64,000 bases of DNA from Dyadobacter sp. CY345 (GCF_021502725.1 NZ_JAKFFS010000003.1:1-64000), one strand, 5' to 3'; positions 1-9,267 are shown, numbered from the stretch's first letter. The notes: generated by a model not told the origin, from the sequence alone. Made by a program: numbers and translations.

Positions 1-107
<107 letters not shown>

Positions 108-337
108 AAATTTTGTTTTGTGGTAATTCCGAAAAATTCCACGTTATCTTCTTAAACGAACTATCTTGTTACTCTCTTCATCATGTCAAAGAACTGTGCT
201 CCGCGTCTTCCAGAACTCGCTGCGCTGATCGTTCTCAGCGCCGTACTTCCCGATTGGGAGTGCAAAAGTCCTCCATTTTATTTTAAGATGCAAGTCTTGG
301 AAGAAAAAAAATCAAAATAATTTTATCTTTTTTTATA
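108..337 (-). other. 16S rRNA leader region
   Basis: About 230 bp between the probable rrn promoter and the 16S 5' end. It holds small hairpins such as CGCTG...CAGCG near 220-240 and TCCC-GATT-GGGA near 247-259, and an AT-rich stretch at 270-337. rRNA leaders usually carry RNase III processing stems and antitermination signals; none can be assigned here with certainty. No coding sequence is seen. Confidence 0.55.
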
Positions 338-382
338 ACTACCTAATCGTCATAAGTTTAGTTGTCAAATTTTTTTGACAAC
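338..382 (-). promoter_or_regulatory. Probable rrn promoter with overlapping inverted repeat
   Basis: On the minus strand, TTG (complement of 366-368) is followed after exactly 20 bp by TAGGTAGT (complement of 338-345). The spacing fits the Bacteroidota -33/-7 arrangement, although the -7 box matches TAnnTTTG poorly. The TTG lies in a perfect 9-bp inverted repeat, GTTGTCAAA (361-369) and TTTGACAAC (374-382). The repeat could be an operator or simply two mirrored -33 boxes. Functional assignment is inferred from position upstream of 16S. Confidence 0.45.
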
Positions 383-422
383 TATTAGCATGCTTAGAAA
401 GCGAGTATTTATATGTTTGATT

Positions 423-1730
423 CTACCGGAAAAACTCGACTGTGTGTTCCGAAGCATATTGGTCGTCGCCTGGCTTTATTCTCTTAACGAAAAAACGAGC
501 CTTTTTCCCGAGCCTGAGGCTTGTGTATTTCGCCAGGACGTGCTCCTGTGTACCAAGCGGCTGTAAAGAAGGATACCAAAGGATATAACCTGGTTTCTCA
601 AACAGAAGCTGTGGTTCTGACCAGTTTTGGCTGTTTGCGTCAATCCCCAGATCAGGGTTTTTATTAAAGGAAATGTACACCTGACTGCCCTGCCATGATT
701 TTCCAACTACCTTTGCCATTAACATTACCCAGCAATTCAGATAGGTGTTCCAGCTGACAGATGGACCCCAATAAAACCCTCCTGTTGCTGATGATGCCGG
801 TCCTCCTCCGGCTTTTAACGGTACTTGCAAACTGCTTATGGGTTTACCAAAACTATTGTAAGCTGCTCCAAAGCCGGTCCCATCCCATCGTTTTGCTTTA
901 CCCTGAGGGTTATCCAAATCTTTTAATGCAATACGGGCTACGCTTATGCACTGCCCTCCCCATTCCGTTTCCTTTTTATAGGTATGTTGATCATAAATAC
1001 CGGGATAGCCGTACTCACCATAGAAAAGGTAAAGATATTCTCCGCTCGCCACTGCGGACGGGTCACCAACGCCCCCTCCAAATGTGTTGGAGATGTTGTT
1101 AGGTTTTAAAATCATCCGGGGATTAAGATCTTCGATGAAAATACCTTTGTTGTACCAGCTTTTTCCTCCATTTGTTGATTTCATAATCCCGATCCTACAA
1201 ACTGCGGCGGGGCTTTCTGGCCCTCTCAACCCCTGAGGCCATTTTTCATTTTTGTATCCTTCTTTGGTTAATGAATCATAGGGAAGTGTCGAAGGATAAT
1301 TTTCATTATGATAAACAGCGTAAAGGGTATTGCCTGATTTATCGTGCGGTTCCTGATAAACGGTTTCAAACCATATTGCCCCATGCAAACCGGGTTTGCC
1401 AACCGGAGCATTTTTTGGTAGCACAGGATCTGAAAATTGGCTGGGATTACTCTTAAATGCTTCATCAGCATTACTTCCATTGGCAAATTTAAGATCCTTT
1501 GCATTGCCCCAAAGAGGATCTTCGCCGTATTTCCCAGGGAAGATTCTGAAGGTATCGCCAATCCAGGCTTCGGCCATATTACAATCCACAAAAGAATTGA
1601 ATACTATTTTTTCGGAAGAAAGCAGCTTGAACTGTGGTTGCTTTACCTCGCCCTTCCGGGGAGAGCATCCATCAGAAAAAGCAAGCACCAGTGAAATGCA
1701 GACCCAGCGGAATACAGAGGAATTATTCAT
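423..1730 (-). CDS. Putative lipoprotein with beta-propeller-like fold
   Basis: A 435-residue protein with a lipoprotein signal peptide: hydrophobic segment at residues 8-19 and a plausible lipobox ending in Cys22. Residues 185-192 read STNGGKSW, close to the Asp-box seen in sialidase-type propellers, and the protein is rich in W, G and Y (for example GGVGDPSAVASGEYLYLFYGE around 215-235), as in DUF4185 or five-bladed glycosidase-like propellers. A carbohydrate-related role at the cell surface is an inference; no catalytic residues could be assigned. It is monocistronic, points toward the rrn operon, and has a good promoter at 1799-1827. The stop lies about 40 bp from the rrn promoter. Confidence 0.75.
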   Translation of the reverse strand: MNNSSVFRWVCISLVLAFSDGCSPRKGEVKQPQFKLLSSEKIVFNSFVDCNMAEAWIGDTFRIFPGKYGEDPLWGNAKDLKFANGSNADEAFKSNPSQFSDPVLPKNAPVGKPGLHGAIWFETVYQEPHDKSGNTLYAVYHNENYPSTLPYDSLTKEGYKNEKWPQGLRGPESPAAVCRIGIMKSTNGGKSWYNKGIFIEDLNPRMILKPNNISNTFGGGVGDPSAVASGEYLYLFYGEYGYPGIYDQHTYKKETEWGGQCISVARIALKDLDNPQGKAKRWDGTGFGAAYNSFGKPISSLQVPLKAGGGPASSATGGFYWGPSVSWNTYLNCWVMLMAKVVGKSWQGSQVYISFNKNPDLGIDANSQNWSEPQLLFEKPGYILWYPSLQPLGTQEHVLAKYTSLRLGKKARFFVKRIKPGDDQYASEHTVEFFR

Positions 1731-1798
1731 GATATAAATATTGCAAGATATTGTGTGTGAAAAAGAAGATGCAATATTTAAATAATATTCCGGGTCTA

Positions 1799-1827
1799 CA
1801 AAAATAATTCAGGATTAATAATTACAA
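1799..1827 (-). promoter_or_regulatory. Bacteroidota-type promoter of the lipoprotein gene
   Basis: On the minus strand TTG (complement of 1825-1827), 18 bp, then TATTTTTG (complement of 1799-1806), an exact TAnnTTTG. It predicts a start of transcription near 1795 and a 5' UTR of about 65 nt before the ATG at 1730. Confidence 0.65.
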
Positions 1828-1856
1828 GTAATACTAACCGTAAAACCTAAAGCAGC

Positions 1857-2210
1857 TTAAATATTTTTAAAATACTCAATCACATGCATCTTCAACAATG
1901 CTTCCTGCTTGTCGATACTTCCCTGCGGCAAGGCACGGTTTAATATATAATGCGGCCAGCCGTCCTTATCCCTTTTTTCAAACAGATAATAAGACGACAG
2001 ACTTAATACCTTACATATACCTATATGCATCAGATCCTGTTTTTGTTCTTTTGTAAATCTTTTGGCACCTTGTCCCAACTCCTGCACGCCTATCAGAAAT
2101 AATACGCCATTGAGATCACTCGGTCGTTTGCCTAGCAATTCTTCCAATGTTTGAAGTAAATGTTCCCACTGCGCTTCCAGGGGTTGGTCTTCTATATTTA
2201 ATGTGCTCAT
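1857..2210 (-). CDS. Conserved hypothetical protein (117 aa)
   Basis: A 117-residue soluble, acidic, mostly helical protein without signal peptide or membrane segment. It includes the stretch LNGVLFLIGVQELGQG (about residues 34-49) and resembles small uncharacterised proteins found across Bacteroidota; I do not recognise a characterised family. It ends 127 bp upstream of the lipoprotein gene, whose own promoter lies between them, so it is probably a separate unit. No exact TAnnTTTG box was found upstream. The start is the ATG at 2210. Confidence 0.7.
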   Translation of the reverse strand: MSTLNIEDQPLEAQWEHLLQTLEELLGKRPSDLNGVLFLIGVQELGQGAKRFTKEQKQDLMHIGICKVLSLSSYYLFEKRDKDGWPHYILNRALPQGSIDKQEALLKMHVIEYFKNI

Positions 2211-2476
2211 ATAAGTTCTTGTTCTATTAATGCGTATCAGTCAAATCCAGCCCGAGGACATGTTAAACCGATACAATAATTTACATCTCTATATAGGAAA
2301 GGAAATCACAGCAAATTGCTGACGATTAATCAAATCTCCGGTTTGTTTCCGTTTTATCAAAACCAATAACAGAAGGCGGACGTTCTATTTGTCATGATGT
2401 TTTAATTTTCCTGTAAAATGATTGTAAACTCTTGATCATATATAGAATAGAAAAGAGTGCATTTGCCGGTTTTTCC

Positions 2477-2484
2477 TAACTTTG
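2477..2484 (+). promoter_or_regulatory. -7 promoter element of the PcrA-like helicase gene
   Basis: TAACTTTG is an exact TAnnTTTG box. No TTG lies at the expected 18-20 bp upstream, so the -33 element is weak. The box predicts transcription from about 2489, downstream of the GTG at 2457 that would give the longest frame. This argues for translation from 2502 or 2547. Confidence 0.5.
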
Positions 2485-2501
2485 GGTTTTGTGCGATACG
2501 A

Positions 2502-4817
2502 ATGAAGAATACTGATACGAATAATATACATAAGGAGGGAGATAGATTGAGCAAGCCAGAATATTTAGATACACTGAACGAACCGCAACGACAAGCCGTG
2601 GTTTATGGGAATGGTCCGTTAATGATTATTGCCGGTGCCGGTTCAGGAAAAACACGAGTACTTACTTACAGGATTGCCCATTTGATAGAAAATGGCGTAG
2701 ATCCGTTTCGTATTTTATCCCTGACTTTTACCAATAAAGCATCCGGAGAAATGCGGAAACGTATCGAAGGTGCTGTTGGGACAGAAGCGAGAAATATCTG
2801 GATGGGTACTTTTCACTCTGTCTTTGCAAAAATACTAAGGATCGAAGCGAGATATCTGGGTTATACCAGCGATTTTTCGATTTATGATACGGACGATTCA
2901 AAGTCGTTACTGCGGAGTATTATAAAGGAATACAATCTGGACGATAAGGTTTATAAAGCCAATGTGGTCTATAACCGGATTTCCGGAGCGAAAAACAGGC
3001 TGGTTTCTGCGGACGATTATATCAACAATGCCGTAATTCAGGCAGATGATGAAGCTGCAAAAATGAAAGAGATCGGGCGGATTTACAAAACCTACGTAAC
3101 GCGATGTTTTCAGGCGAATGCGATGGATTTTGATGATCTGCTTTTTAATACAAATGTCCTGTTCCGTGATTTTCCTGATGTTTTGTACAAATATCAGCAC
3201 AAATTCCAGCATGTGATGGTGGATGAGTTTCAGGATACAAACGTTTCGCAGTACCTCATTACCAGAAAGCTATCTGCCGTTAACCGGAATATTGTTGTCG
3301 TAGGTGACGATGCCCAAAGTATTTATGCTTTCCGCGGAGCCAATATTGAGAATATTCTTAATTTCGAAAAGGACTTCCCGGATGTTCAGACCATTAAACT
3401 TGAACAAAATTACCGTTCAACGAGCACGATTGTCAACGCTGCAAATTCAGTAATTGCCCGAAATAAATCCCAGTTAAAAAAAGAAACCTTCACGGTTAAT
3501 GAGGAAGGTTCGATGATTGATGTCATCAAAGCGGGTTCGGATAACGAAGAAGGCCGATTGGTTGCGGGAGCCATTTTTGAAGAAAAAATGCAGAAAGCGC
3601 TTAAAAACGAAAATTTTGCAATTCTTTATCGTACCAATGCGCAGTCACGTTCTTTTGAAGAAGCCCTGCGTAAGCTCGGGATTAAGTATAGAATTATCGG
3701 CGGACAATCTTTTTATCAAAGAAAAGAGATTAAAGATATTTTGGGTTACCTGCGTTTTACGGTCAACCAGCGTGACGAAGAAGCTTTCAAAAGAATTATT
3801 AATCTTCCAAAACGTGGGATTGGTGATACTACTGTTGCCAGAATTACGGTAACAGCTGCTGAAAATAATGTTCCGATCTGGGAGGTTGTCAGTAACATTG
3901 GAAACTATGCAACCGGCCGGACAATTACACCGATTGAGCAATTCAGTACTTTGATCAAAAGTTTTATGTTGATGCTCGAGGCTGGGAAAGATGCTTTTGA
4001 GGTGGCATCACATATCGCAAAAACATCCGGACTTCTTCGTGAATTGTATGAAGATAAAACCGTCGAAGGACTTTCGCGTTATGAAAACGTCCAGGAATTG
4101 CTGAATGCGATCAAGGAATTTGTTGATAGTGAAGAAAATGAAGACAAAACACTAAGCGCTTTTCTTCAATCGGTTTCACTTTTGACAAATGCTGATGAAC
4201 CGGATGAAAACGAAGATAATGACCGCGTTACGATGATGACGATACACTCGGCAAAAGGGCTGGAATTCCGAAATGTCTTCATTGTTGGTTTGGAAGAAGA
4301 TCTTTTCCCAAGTCAGATGATGCTGGAAAGTCGGCAGGATCTGGAAGAAGAACGCCGTTTGTTTTATGTAGCGATTACCCGGGCGGAACAGAAACTTACT
4401 TTCTCCTATGCGGAAAGCCGTTACCAGTGGGGACGCCTGAAAATGTGCGAACCAAGCCGGTTTTTGCTGGAAGTTGATGCAAAATATTTGAATATTTCTC
4501 AGTCTTTCCAAAGAGAAATTGGCCGTGAAGGCTCGTCTTCGTCGCCCATGTCCTTTGTCAAAAACCTGAGTCCGAGAAGACCGACGGAGCCAAGGCCGGC
4601 TACTGCCGCATCATCTCATACACCTTCTTCCGATTTTGTGCCTAGTGATACCCACGATCTTGTAGAAGGCGATAAGGTAGAACATTCCAAATTTGGTTTT
4701 GGCACGGTTGTTAAGATGGATGTGAACGGAACCGACCGCAAGGCAACCGTAAAATTTGATAAAGTGGGTGACAAAACTTTATTGCTCAGTTTCGCCAAAT
4801 TAAGAATAGTGAAATAA
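2502..4817 (+). CDS. pcrA: UvrD/PcrA-family ATP-dependent DNA helicase
   Basis: Superfamily 1A 3'-5' helicase, 771 residues from the ATG at 2502. Visible motifs in order: Q-motif region NEPQRQAV, Walker A AGAGSGKT (about 44-51), motif Ia LTFTNKASGEM, Walker B VDEFQDT, motif III GDDAQSIYAFRGA, motif IV QNYRS, motif V TIHSAKGLEFRNVFIVGLEE and motif VI ERRLFYVAITRA. The C-terminus (about 715-768, VEGDKVEHSKFGFGTV...) matches the Tudor-like tail of PcrA/UvrD. It acts in DNA repair and clearing of transcription or replication conflicts. A GTG at 2457 is also open but lies upstream of the -7 box. A TTG at 2547 preceded by AAGGAGG (2532-2538, 8-nt spacing) is a serious alternative start. Confidence 0.93.
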   Translation: MKNTDTNNIHKEGDRLSKPEYLDTLNEPQRQAVVYGNGPLMIIAGAGSGKTRVLTYRIAHLIENGVDPFRILSLTFTNKASGEMRKRIEGAVGTEARNIWMGTFHSVFAKILRIEARYLGYTSDFSIYDTDDSKSLLRSIIKEYNLDDKVYKANVVYNRISGAKNRLVSADDYINNAVIQADDEAAKMKEIGRIYKTYVTRCFQANAMDFDDLLFNTNVLFRDFPDVLYKYQHKFQHVMVDEFQDTNVSQYLITRKLSAVNRNIVVVGDDAQSIYAFRGANIENILNFEKDFPDVQTIKLEQNYRSTSTIVNAANSVIARNKSQLKKETFTVNEEGSMIDVIKAGSDNEEGRLVAGAIFEEKMQKALKNENFAILYRTNAQSRSFEEALRKLGIKYRIIGGQSFYQRKEIKDILGYLRFTVNQRDEEAFKRIINLPKRGIGDTTVARITVTAAENNVPIWEVVSNIGNYATGRTITPIEQFSTLIKSFMLMLEAGKDAFEVASHIAKTSGLLRELYEDKTVEGLSRYENVQELLNAIKEFVDSEENEDKTLSAFLQSVSLLTNADEPDENEDNDRVTMMTIHSAKGLEFRNVFIVGLEEDLFPSQMMLESRQDLEEERRLFYVAITRAEQKLTFSYAESRYQWGRLKMCEPSRFLLEVDAKYLNISQSFQREIGREGSSSSPMSFVKNLSPRRPTEPRPATAASSHTPSSDFVPSDTHDLVEGDKVEHSKFGFGTVVKMDVNGTDRKATVKFDKVGDKTLLLSFAKLRIVK

Positions 4818-4874
4818 ATCGTATTACATAGTTATAGTACGATGATACAGGACTTTACATAATGTAAAACCACG

Positions 4875-4916
4875 CACCGCCACGAGACTCATTAATTTAA
4901 TACTCTTATGGCGGTG
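4875..4916 (+). other. Hairpin between helicase and DUF4301 genes
   Basis: CACCGCCA (4875-4882) and TGGCGGTG (4909-4916) form a perfect 8-bp inverted repeat with a 26-nt AT-rich loop, in the 130-bp gap between two co-directional genes. It has no immediate U-tract, so it is either a weak terminator of the helicase gene or a leader structure of the next gene. Confidence 0.35.
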
Positions 4917-4947
4917 TACTAATGATTATTTTTTAACCGATTAAATT

Positions 4948-6444
4948 ATGTTCATCGAAAAAGACCTTCAACAGATTCAGGAACGCGGAAGCGATGCCAC
5001 AGTAGTAGAGGAACAGGTTCATTACTTTGTAAATGGGTTTCCGTTTCTTCATTTGTCAAAAGCGGCAACGGTTGGAGATGGAATTATTCGTCTGTCAGAT
5101 GCACAGATTGAACTGGTAATTAAGGCGTTTGACAAAAGCTCGGCTGACGGCGAAGTGGCGTTATTGAAGTTTGTTCCTGCTTCCGGAGCTGCAACGCGTA
5201 TGTTTAAGTCTTTATTCAGCTTTTTACAGGAAGATAAAAAGGACAAATCTGTTGACGAATTTTTTGCGAGGCTCACAGAATTTGCTTTTTATGAAGACTT
5301 AAAAGCTAGCATGGCGTCAGATGGAATCGATATTTCTTCTGCTGATGAAAAGACAACAGTCTCTTATTTCCTATTAAACAAGGGTTTAGGATATGGAGAA
5401 TTGCCGAAGGGATTATTGAAATTCCATAATTATGATAACCGTTCCCGCACGCCGCTAGAAGAACATCTGGTGGAAGGTGCGCATTATGCGAATGCCGGAA
5501 GCAATGTTCAGATCCATTTTACAGTGTCACCGGAACACCGTGATAAATTTGAAAAGTTGGTTGTTGAAGTGTTGCCGACCTATCAAAGTGAGTTTGGTGT
5601 GAAGTACATGGTGTCATTTTCGGAGCAAAAAAGCTCAACAGACACGATTGCTGTGAACATGGATAATTCGCCCTATCGCGAAAAAGACGGCGGTTTATTG
5701 TTCCGTCCGGCTGGACATGGCGCTTTGCTGGAAAATTTAAGTCAGCTTGATGCAGACATTATTTTTATTAAAAATATTGATAACGTCGTTCCTGACAGAA
5801 TCAAAGGAGATACCGTAACTTACAAAAAAGCACTGGCGGGTATTGTACTTGAATTCCAGAAAAGAATATTTGGTTATCTTGATAAACTGAGTGCAGGAGC
5901 AGATTCTTCCTTGTTCTCAGAACTTGATACTTTTTTCCGTGAGGAACTATGTGTCGTGCCTCCGGCAACTTACGACAGCTGGTCTGATGATCAGAAAAAG
6001 GAATATTTCGTTGCGAAGCTTGATCGTCCTTTACGTGCCTGCGGTATGGTAAAAAATCAGGGAGAACCTGGTGGCGGGCCTTTCTGGGCAGAAAACGCAG
6101 ACGGATCTTCTTCGTTGCAAATCGTGGAATCGGCGCAGGTTGACGTTGACAACGAACAGCAAAATGGTATTTTCAAAAACTCGACCCATTTCAATCCGGT
6201 TGATCTGGTTTGTGCGATCAAGAATAAAGATGGAGAGTTGTACGACCTCAAAAAATTCCGCGATCCGCTTACCGGCTTTATAACCTACAAATCAAAAGAC
6301 GGAAAAGAGTTGAAAGCGCAGGAATTGCCAGGTCTATGGAACGGATCGATGGCCAACTGGAACACACTTTTTGTTGAAGTTCCATTGCTAACGTTCAATC
6401 CGGTGAAAACAGTAAACGATCTGTTGCGCGAACAACACCAATAG
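4948..6444 (+). CDS. DUF4301 family protein
   Basis: A 498-residue cytoplasmic protein typical in length for the Bacteroidota DUF4301 family. Recognisable family signatures include FVPASGAATRMFKSL (about residues 72-86), NMDNSPYREKDGGLLFRPAGHGALLENL (about 237-264) and DADIIFIKNIDNVVPDR. The GAATRM and GHGALL motifs recall nucleotidyltransferase folds, so a sugar-nucleotide transferase role is possible, but the reaction is unknown. It ends in a strong terminator at 6471-6504, convergent with the Lrp-type regulator. The start is the ATG at 4948. Confidence 0.85.
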   Translation: MFIEKDLQQIQERGSDATVVEEQVHYFVNGFPFLHLSKAATVGDGIIRLSDAQIELVIKAFDKSSADGEVALLKFVPASGAATRMFKSLFSFLQEDKKDKSVDEFFARLTEFAFYEDLKASMASDGIDISSADEKTTVSYFLLNKGLGYGELPKGLLKFHNYDNRSRTPLEEHLVEGAHYANAGSNVQIHFTVSPEHRDKFEKLVVEVLPTYQSEFGVKYMVSFSEQKSSTDTIAVNMDNSPYREKDGGLLFRPAGHGALLENLSQLDADIIFIKNIDNVVPDRIKGDTVTYKKALAGIVLEFQKRIFGYLDKLSAGADSSLFSELDTFFREELCVVPPATYDSWSDDQKKEYFVAKLDRPLRACGMVKNQGEPGGGPFWAENADGSSSLQIVESAQVDVDNEQQNGIFKNSTHFNPVDLVCAIKNKDGELYDLKKFRDPLTGFITYKSKDGKELKAQELPGLWNGSMANWNTLFVEVPLLTFNPVKTVNDLLREQHQ

Positions 6445-6470
6445 TGTCAACAGCACAGCTATAAAAGTAA

Positions 6471-6504
6471 AAACGTCGAATCCGTAACGGGTCCGACGTT
6501 TTTT
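6471..6504 (+). terminator. Rho-independent terminator after DUF4301 gene
   Basis: AAACGTCG (6471-6478) pairs with CGACGTTT (6494-6501), with inner CCGT/ACGG pairing, followed by a T-run. It sits 26 bp past the DUF4301 stop. Confidence 0.85.
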
Positions 6505-6547
6505 ATTGGAACAATTTTCCTAATATCATGCTGTCAGGGGCAATATT

Positions 6548-7021
6548 TCAAGGAATTGGTAAAACCTTACTTTCTTTGAAAGTTGACAAAATCACCATCG
6601 TTTGCGTGCTTGCCACTTCTTCAATTTCATTTATTTTTTCCAACATCAGTTTTTGGTAAGTACTGATATCCTTTGAAATTACTCTTAGCAAGAAATCGCC
6701 TGTACCGGTAATATGGTGACATTCGATTACTTCCGGAATTGCATGTATTTTTTCAACAAATGATTCAGTAACAGCTTTTCTATGGCCAACCAAAGAAATC
6801 TGTACGAATGTACTTACACCTAAACCAACTCTTTCTGGTTCTAACTGTGCGTGATAACTTTTAATAATTCCTGATTGCTCAAGTTTCTTTACACGTTCAA
6901 GTGTAGGAGCCGGTGAAAGCCCAATTTCCTTTGAAAGCTGTGCGTTCGTTATCTTGGCATTCGTTTGTAAGATCTCCAGTACTTTACGGTCTATCTGGTC
7001 TAATTTAATGATAGCAGACAT
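6548..7021 (-). CDS. Lrp/AsnC family transcriptional regulator
   Basis: A 157-residue protein with the full Lrp/AsnC layout: winged helix-turn-helix at residues 5-60 (LDQIDRKVLEILQ..., recognition helix around LSPAPTLERVKKLEQSG) and a RAM/AsnC ligand-binding domain at about 75-150 (STFVQISLVGH..., CHHITGTGDFLLRV). Members act as octamers that sense amino acids and regulate amino-acid metabolism or transport; the ligand cannot be read from sequence. It is a single-gene unit with a -7 box at 7067-7074 and converges on the DUF4301 gene. Confidence 0.92.
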   Translation of the reverse strand: MSAIIKLDQIDRKVLEILQTNAKITNAQLSKEIGLSPAPTLERVKKLEQSGIIKSYHAQLEPERVGLGVSTFVQISLVGHRKAVTESFVEKIHAIPEVIECHHITGTGDFLLRVISKDISTYQKLMLEKINEIEEVASTQTMVILSTFKESKVLPIP

Positions 7022-7066
7022 TGCTTATAACATGGTTTATAGTTAGCCCCACTTTTCAGGACGCTG

Positions 7067-7074
7067 CAAAACTA
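7067..7074 (-). promoter_or_regulatory. -7 promoter element of the Lrp-type regulator
   Basis: The complement reads TAGTTTTG, an exact TAnnTTTG, about 46 bp upstream of the ATG at 7021. There is no TTG at the normal -33 distance, so this promoter may be weak or depend on an activator. Confidence 0.5.
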
Positions 7075-7206
7075 ATTAGTTTCCCGAAGATAATTGTAAC
7101 TTTATACTGAAAATTTGTCAAAAAAAAGAATTTTAATAGGTAAAACGGCCTTTTAGTGCTGAATTGTTGGGTGATACTTTTATAAAACCCATTAATATCT
7201 ATTTTA

Positions 7207-8181
7207 TTAAACGGAATAAGCCTCTATTTTCTGTAAAAAATCCTGATACGTTATACGTATTCCTTCTGTCAGATCCGTCTTGTGTTTCCAACCTAACGCA
7301 TGAAGCTTGCTGACATCCATCAATTTGCGGGGCGTACCATCTGGCTTGTCCGTATTCCAATGAACTTCACCTTCATAACCAACCGTTTTTTGGATGAGCT
7401 CAGCTAATTCTTTAATAGTCACATCGCTTCCGACACCAACATTCAGGAAACCCGGCTCGCTATAATTTTGCATCAGAAAGTAACACGCATCAGCCAGATC
7501 GTCGGCATGTAAAAATTCGCGCAAAGGCGAACCCGTGCCCCAGAGCTCCACAACAGGTTTATTTTCCTCCTTTGCTTCATGAAATTTACGTATCATGGCA
7601 GGAAGGACGTGTGATTTGTTCAGGTCATAATTATCATTTGGGCCATAAAGATTTGTTGGCATTACCGAAATGAAATCGCAGCCATACTGACTTCTGTATG
7701 CCTCGCACATTTTTATACCAGCAATTTTAGCGATTGCGTAAGGTTCATTGGTCGGTTCCAGCGTTCCGGTAAGCAGAGAATCCTCATGAAGTGGCTGAGG
7801 TGCTAATTTTGGATAAATGCAGGATGAGCCTAAAAAGAGCAGCTTTTTTACATTAACCCGGTAAGCGCTGTCGATGATATTATTCTGGATTTGCAGGTTA
7901 TCGAACAAGAATTCTGCACGATAAATATTGTTGGCCATAATCCCTCCTACCTTCGCAGCGGCCAGAAAAACGTATTCCGGACGTTCTGTTTCAAAGAAAT
8001 CTTTTACGGATGCCTGGTCACGCAAATCAAGTTCTGAGGAGGTGCGGAATACAAAATTGTTAAAACCTTCAGCAGTGAGTTTACGGTGAATCGCCGAGCC
8101 GACCATACCGCGATGTCCTGCGATATAAATTTTAGCGCTTTTTTCCAATGTGTTATGTAAATTTGTAGGATGAAAAATCAA
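7207..8181 (-). CDS. fcl: GDP-L-fucose synthase
   Basis: A 324-residue short-chain dehydrogenase/reductase that converts GDP-4-keto-6-deoxy-mannose to GDP-L-fucose with NADPH. It shows the nucleotide-binding GHRGMVG (22-28), the catalytic Ser119, Tyr148 and Lys152 (GSSCIYP, YAIAK) and, in register with the E. coli enzyme, Cys121 and His191 ([11 protein letters not shown]). The N-terminus is about 12 residues longer than E. coli Fcl; no internal ATG shortens it. The usual partner, GDP-mannose 4,6-dehydratase, is not in the window. The product would feed fucose into surface polysaccharide. It is transcribed divergently from the next gene. Confidence 0.95.
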   Translation of the reverse strand: MIFHPTNLHNTLEKSAKIYIAGHRGMVGSAIHRKLTAEGFNNFVFRTSSELDLRDQASVKDFFETERPEYVFLAAAKVGGIMANNIYRAEFLFDNLQIQNNIIDSAYRVNVKKLLFLGSSCIYPKLAPQPLHEDSLLTGTLEPTNEPYAIAKIAGIKMCEAYRSQYGCDFISVMPTNLYGPNDNYDLNKSHVLPAMIRKFHEAKEENKPVVELWGTGSPLREFLHADDLADACYFLMQNYSEPGFLNVGVGSDVTIKELAELIQKTVGYEGEVHWNTDKPDGTPRKLMDVSKLHALGWKHKTDLTEGIRITYQDFLQKIEAYSV

Positions 8182-8204
8182 TATCTTTAATACCCAATTC
8201 GTTA

Positions 8205-8239
8205 CAAAAGTAACAATCTTACCCTGAAGAAAAATTCAA
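8205..8239 (-). promoter_or_regulatory. Probable promoter of fcl
   Basis: On the minus strand TACTTTTG (complement of 8205-8212) is an exact TAnnTTTG box. A TTG (complement of 8237-8239) lies 24 bp upstream, slightly longer than the usual spacing. It lies in the 63-bp divergent region shared with the secreted MORN-like gene. Confidence 0.5.
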
Positions 8240-8244
8240 TACAC

Positions 8245-9267
8245 ATGCAAAGAGTTATTCTGGTCTGGTGTTTCCTAACCATTTTCCTTATGAAGGGAAC
8301 TTGGGCGCAGACTGAAACAAAAGAGTCTACACCGCCGTCATGGCTTCCAAAAGCAGCTGATCCGGATTCTGCGAAAGCAAAAAAAGCAGGCTCGAAGGAT
8401 TTGAAATCTTTCGTTTCCGGCCTGGATCCGGCGGCAACTGCTACACTTCCGGGAGGTAATAGCAAGTCGGCGTCTCTCACTTCCCTTTTCGGCGAAACAA
8501 TTCCGGATCTTGGACTTAAAGTAAAAGAATACAAAAGCCAGAAAGCGGATCGCAAAATAAAAAAAGAAAAAGCGCGGCTTGCAAAAGTGATGTATAAGGG
8601 TGTGCCGATGGTGGCGATGGACATTCGATATGGCAGTGGCGACAGAACTACGCTTGAAACTTTTCACGTCCTGAAAGAGCCGAAGCCATTAAATAATTAT
8701 GCGCGTGCTACCGAAACACGCTGGTATGACACTAAGGGAAAAAAGCTAAGCTCTGCTGTTATTAAGGATAAAGAAAAATCGCTATTGCTGCATGGCTCCT
8801 ATAAAAAGTATGTTGGGGAAAATCTGATTGAGGAAGGTTTTTACTATATGGGCGTGAAGGATGGCCGCTGGGTCAAATATGATACCAAGTTTAATTTAGT
8901 TGATAAAGCGGTTTGGGATAAAGGTTTTCCTGCCGAGTCCCGTATAACATATTATGACTCTGCACATACAAAAGTGAAGGAAGTAATTCCTGTAATGTTT
9001 GGCGAGACGACGGGGGAATTTCTTCAATTTTATGACGAAGGCCAGTTAATGGCAAGCGGAAAACTTGATCATGGAAAAAAAGTTGGCCGCTGGGTTGAAT
9101 ACTTCCAGTATCGCCGTCAGCGCAAAAAGGAAATTCAGTATCCGAAAACAAGTTGGGACGAAGAATTTGAACCTTTCGTGTTGCGTGAGTGGGATGAAAA
9201 AGGAAAACTTCTTTACGATTATACCAAAGATCCACGCGCTTCGGTTGAGGAAGAAGTTGAAAATTAA
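8245..9267 (+). CDS. Secreted MORN/YwqK-like repeat protein
   Basis: A 340-residue exported protein with a signal peptide at residues 1-22 (cleavage near TWAQ). Residues 22-115 are Lys/Ala/Ser-rich and probably disordered. The C-terminal two thirds hold MORN/YwqK-like repeats built around G-x-W and aromatic pairs: HGSYKKY (183-189), KDGRWVKYD (205-213), GEFLQFYDEGQLMASGK (257-273), KKVGRWVEYF (278-287) and VLREWDEKGKLLYDY (312-326). Databases often label such repeats as YwqK antitoxins, but nothing here supports a toxin-antitoxin role. The role is unknown. The downstream membrane protein gene follows after 73 bp on the same strand. Confidence 0.75.
   Translation: MQRVILVWCFLTIFLMKGTWAQTETKESTPPSWLPKAADPDSAKAKKAGSKDLKSFVSGLDPAATATLPGGNSKSASLTSLFGETIPDLGLKVKEYKSQKADRKIKKEKARLAKVMYKGVPMVAMDIRYGSGDRTTLETFHVLKEPKPLNNYARATETRWYDTKGKKLSSAVIKDKEKSLLLHGSYKKYVGENLIEEGFYYMGVKDGRWVKYDTKFNLVDKAVWDKGFPAESRITYYDSAHTKVKEVIPVMFGETTGEFLQFYDEGQLMASGKLDHGKKVGRWVEYFQYRRQRKKEIQYPKTSWDEEFEPFVLREWDEKGKLLYDYTKDPRASVEEEVEN

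Noticed and set aside
8202..8624. Antisense open frame opposite the MORN-like gene
   Set aside because: It is a mirror of a better-supported gene, with low-complexity, unlikely residue content and no homology signature. The same applies to other long frames opposite conserved genes, for example near 22923-23297, 53875-54471 and 55182-55730.
8245..9267. YwqK-type antitoxin of a toxin-antitoxin pair
   Set aside because: The label comes only from shared MORN-like repeats. The protein is exported and there is no toxin-like partner.
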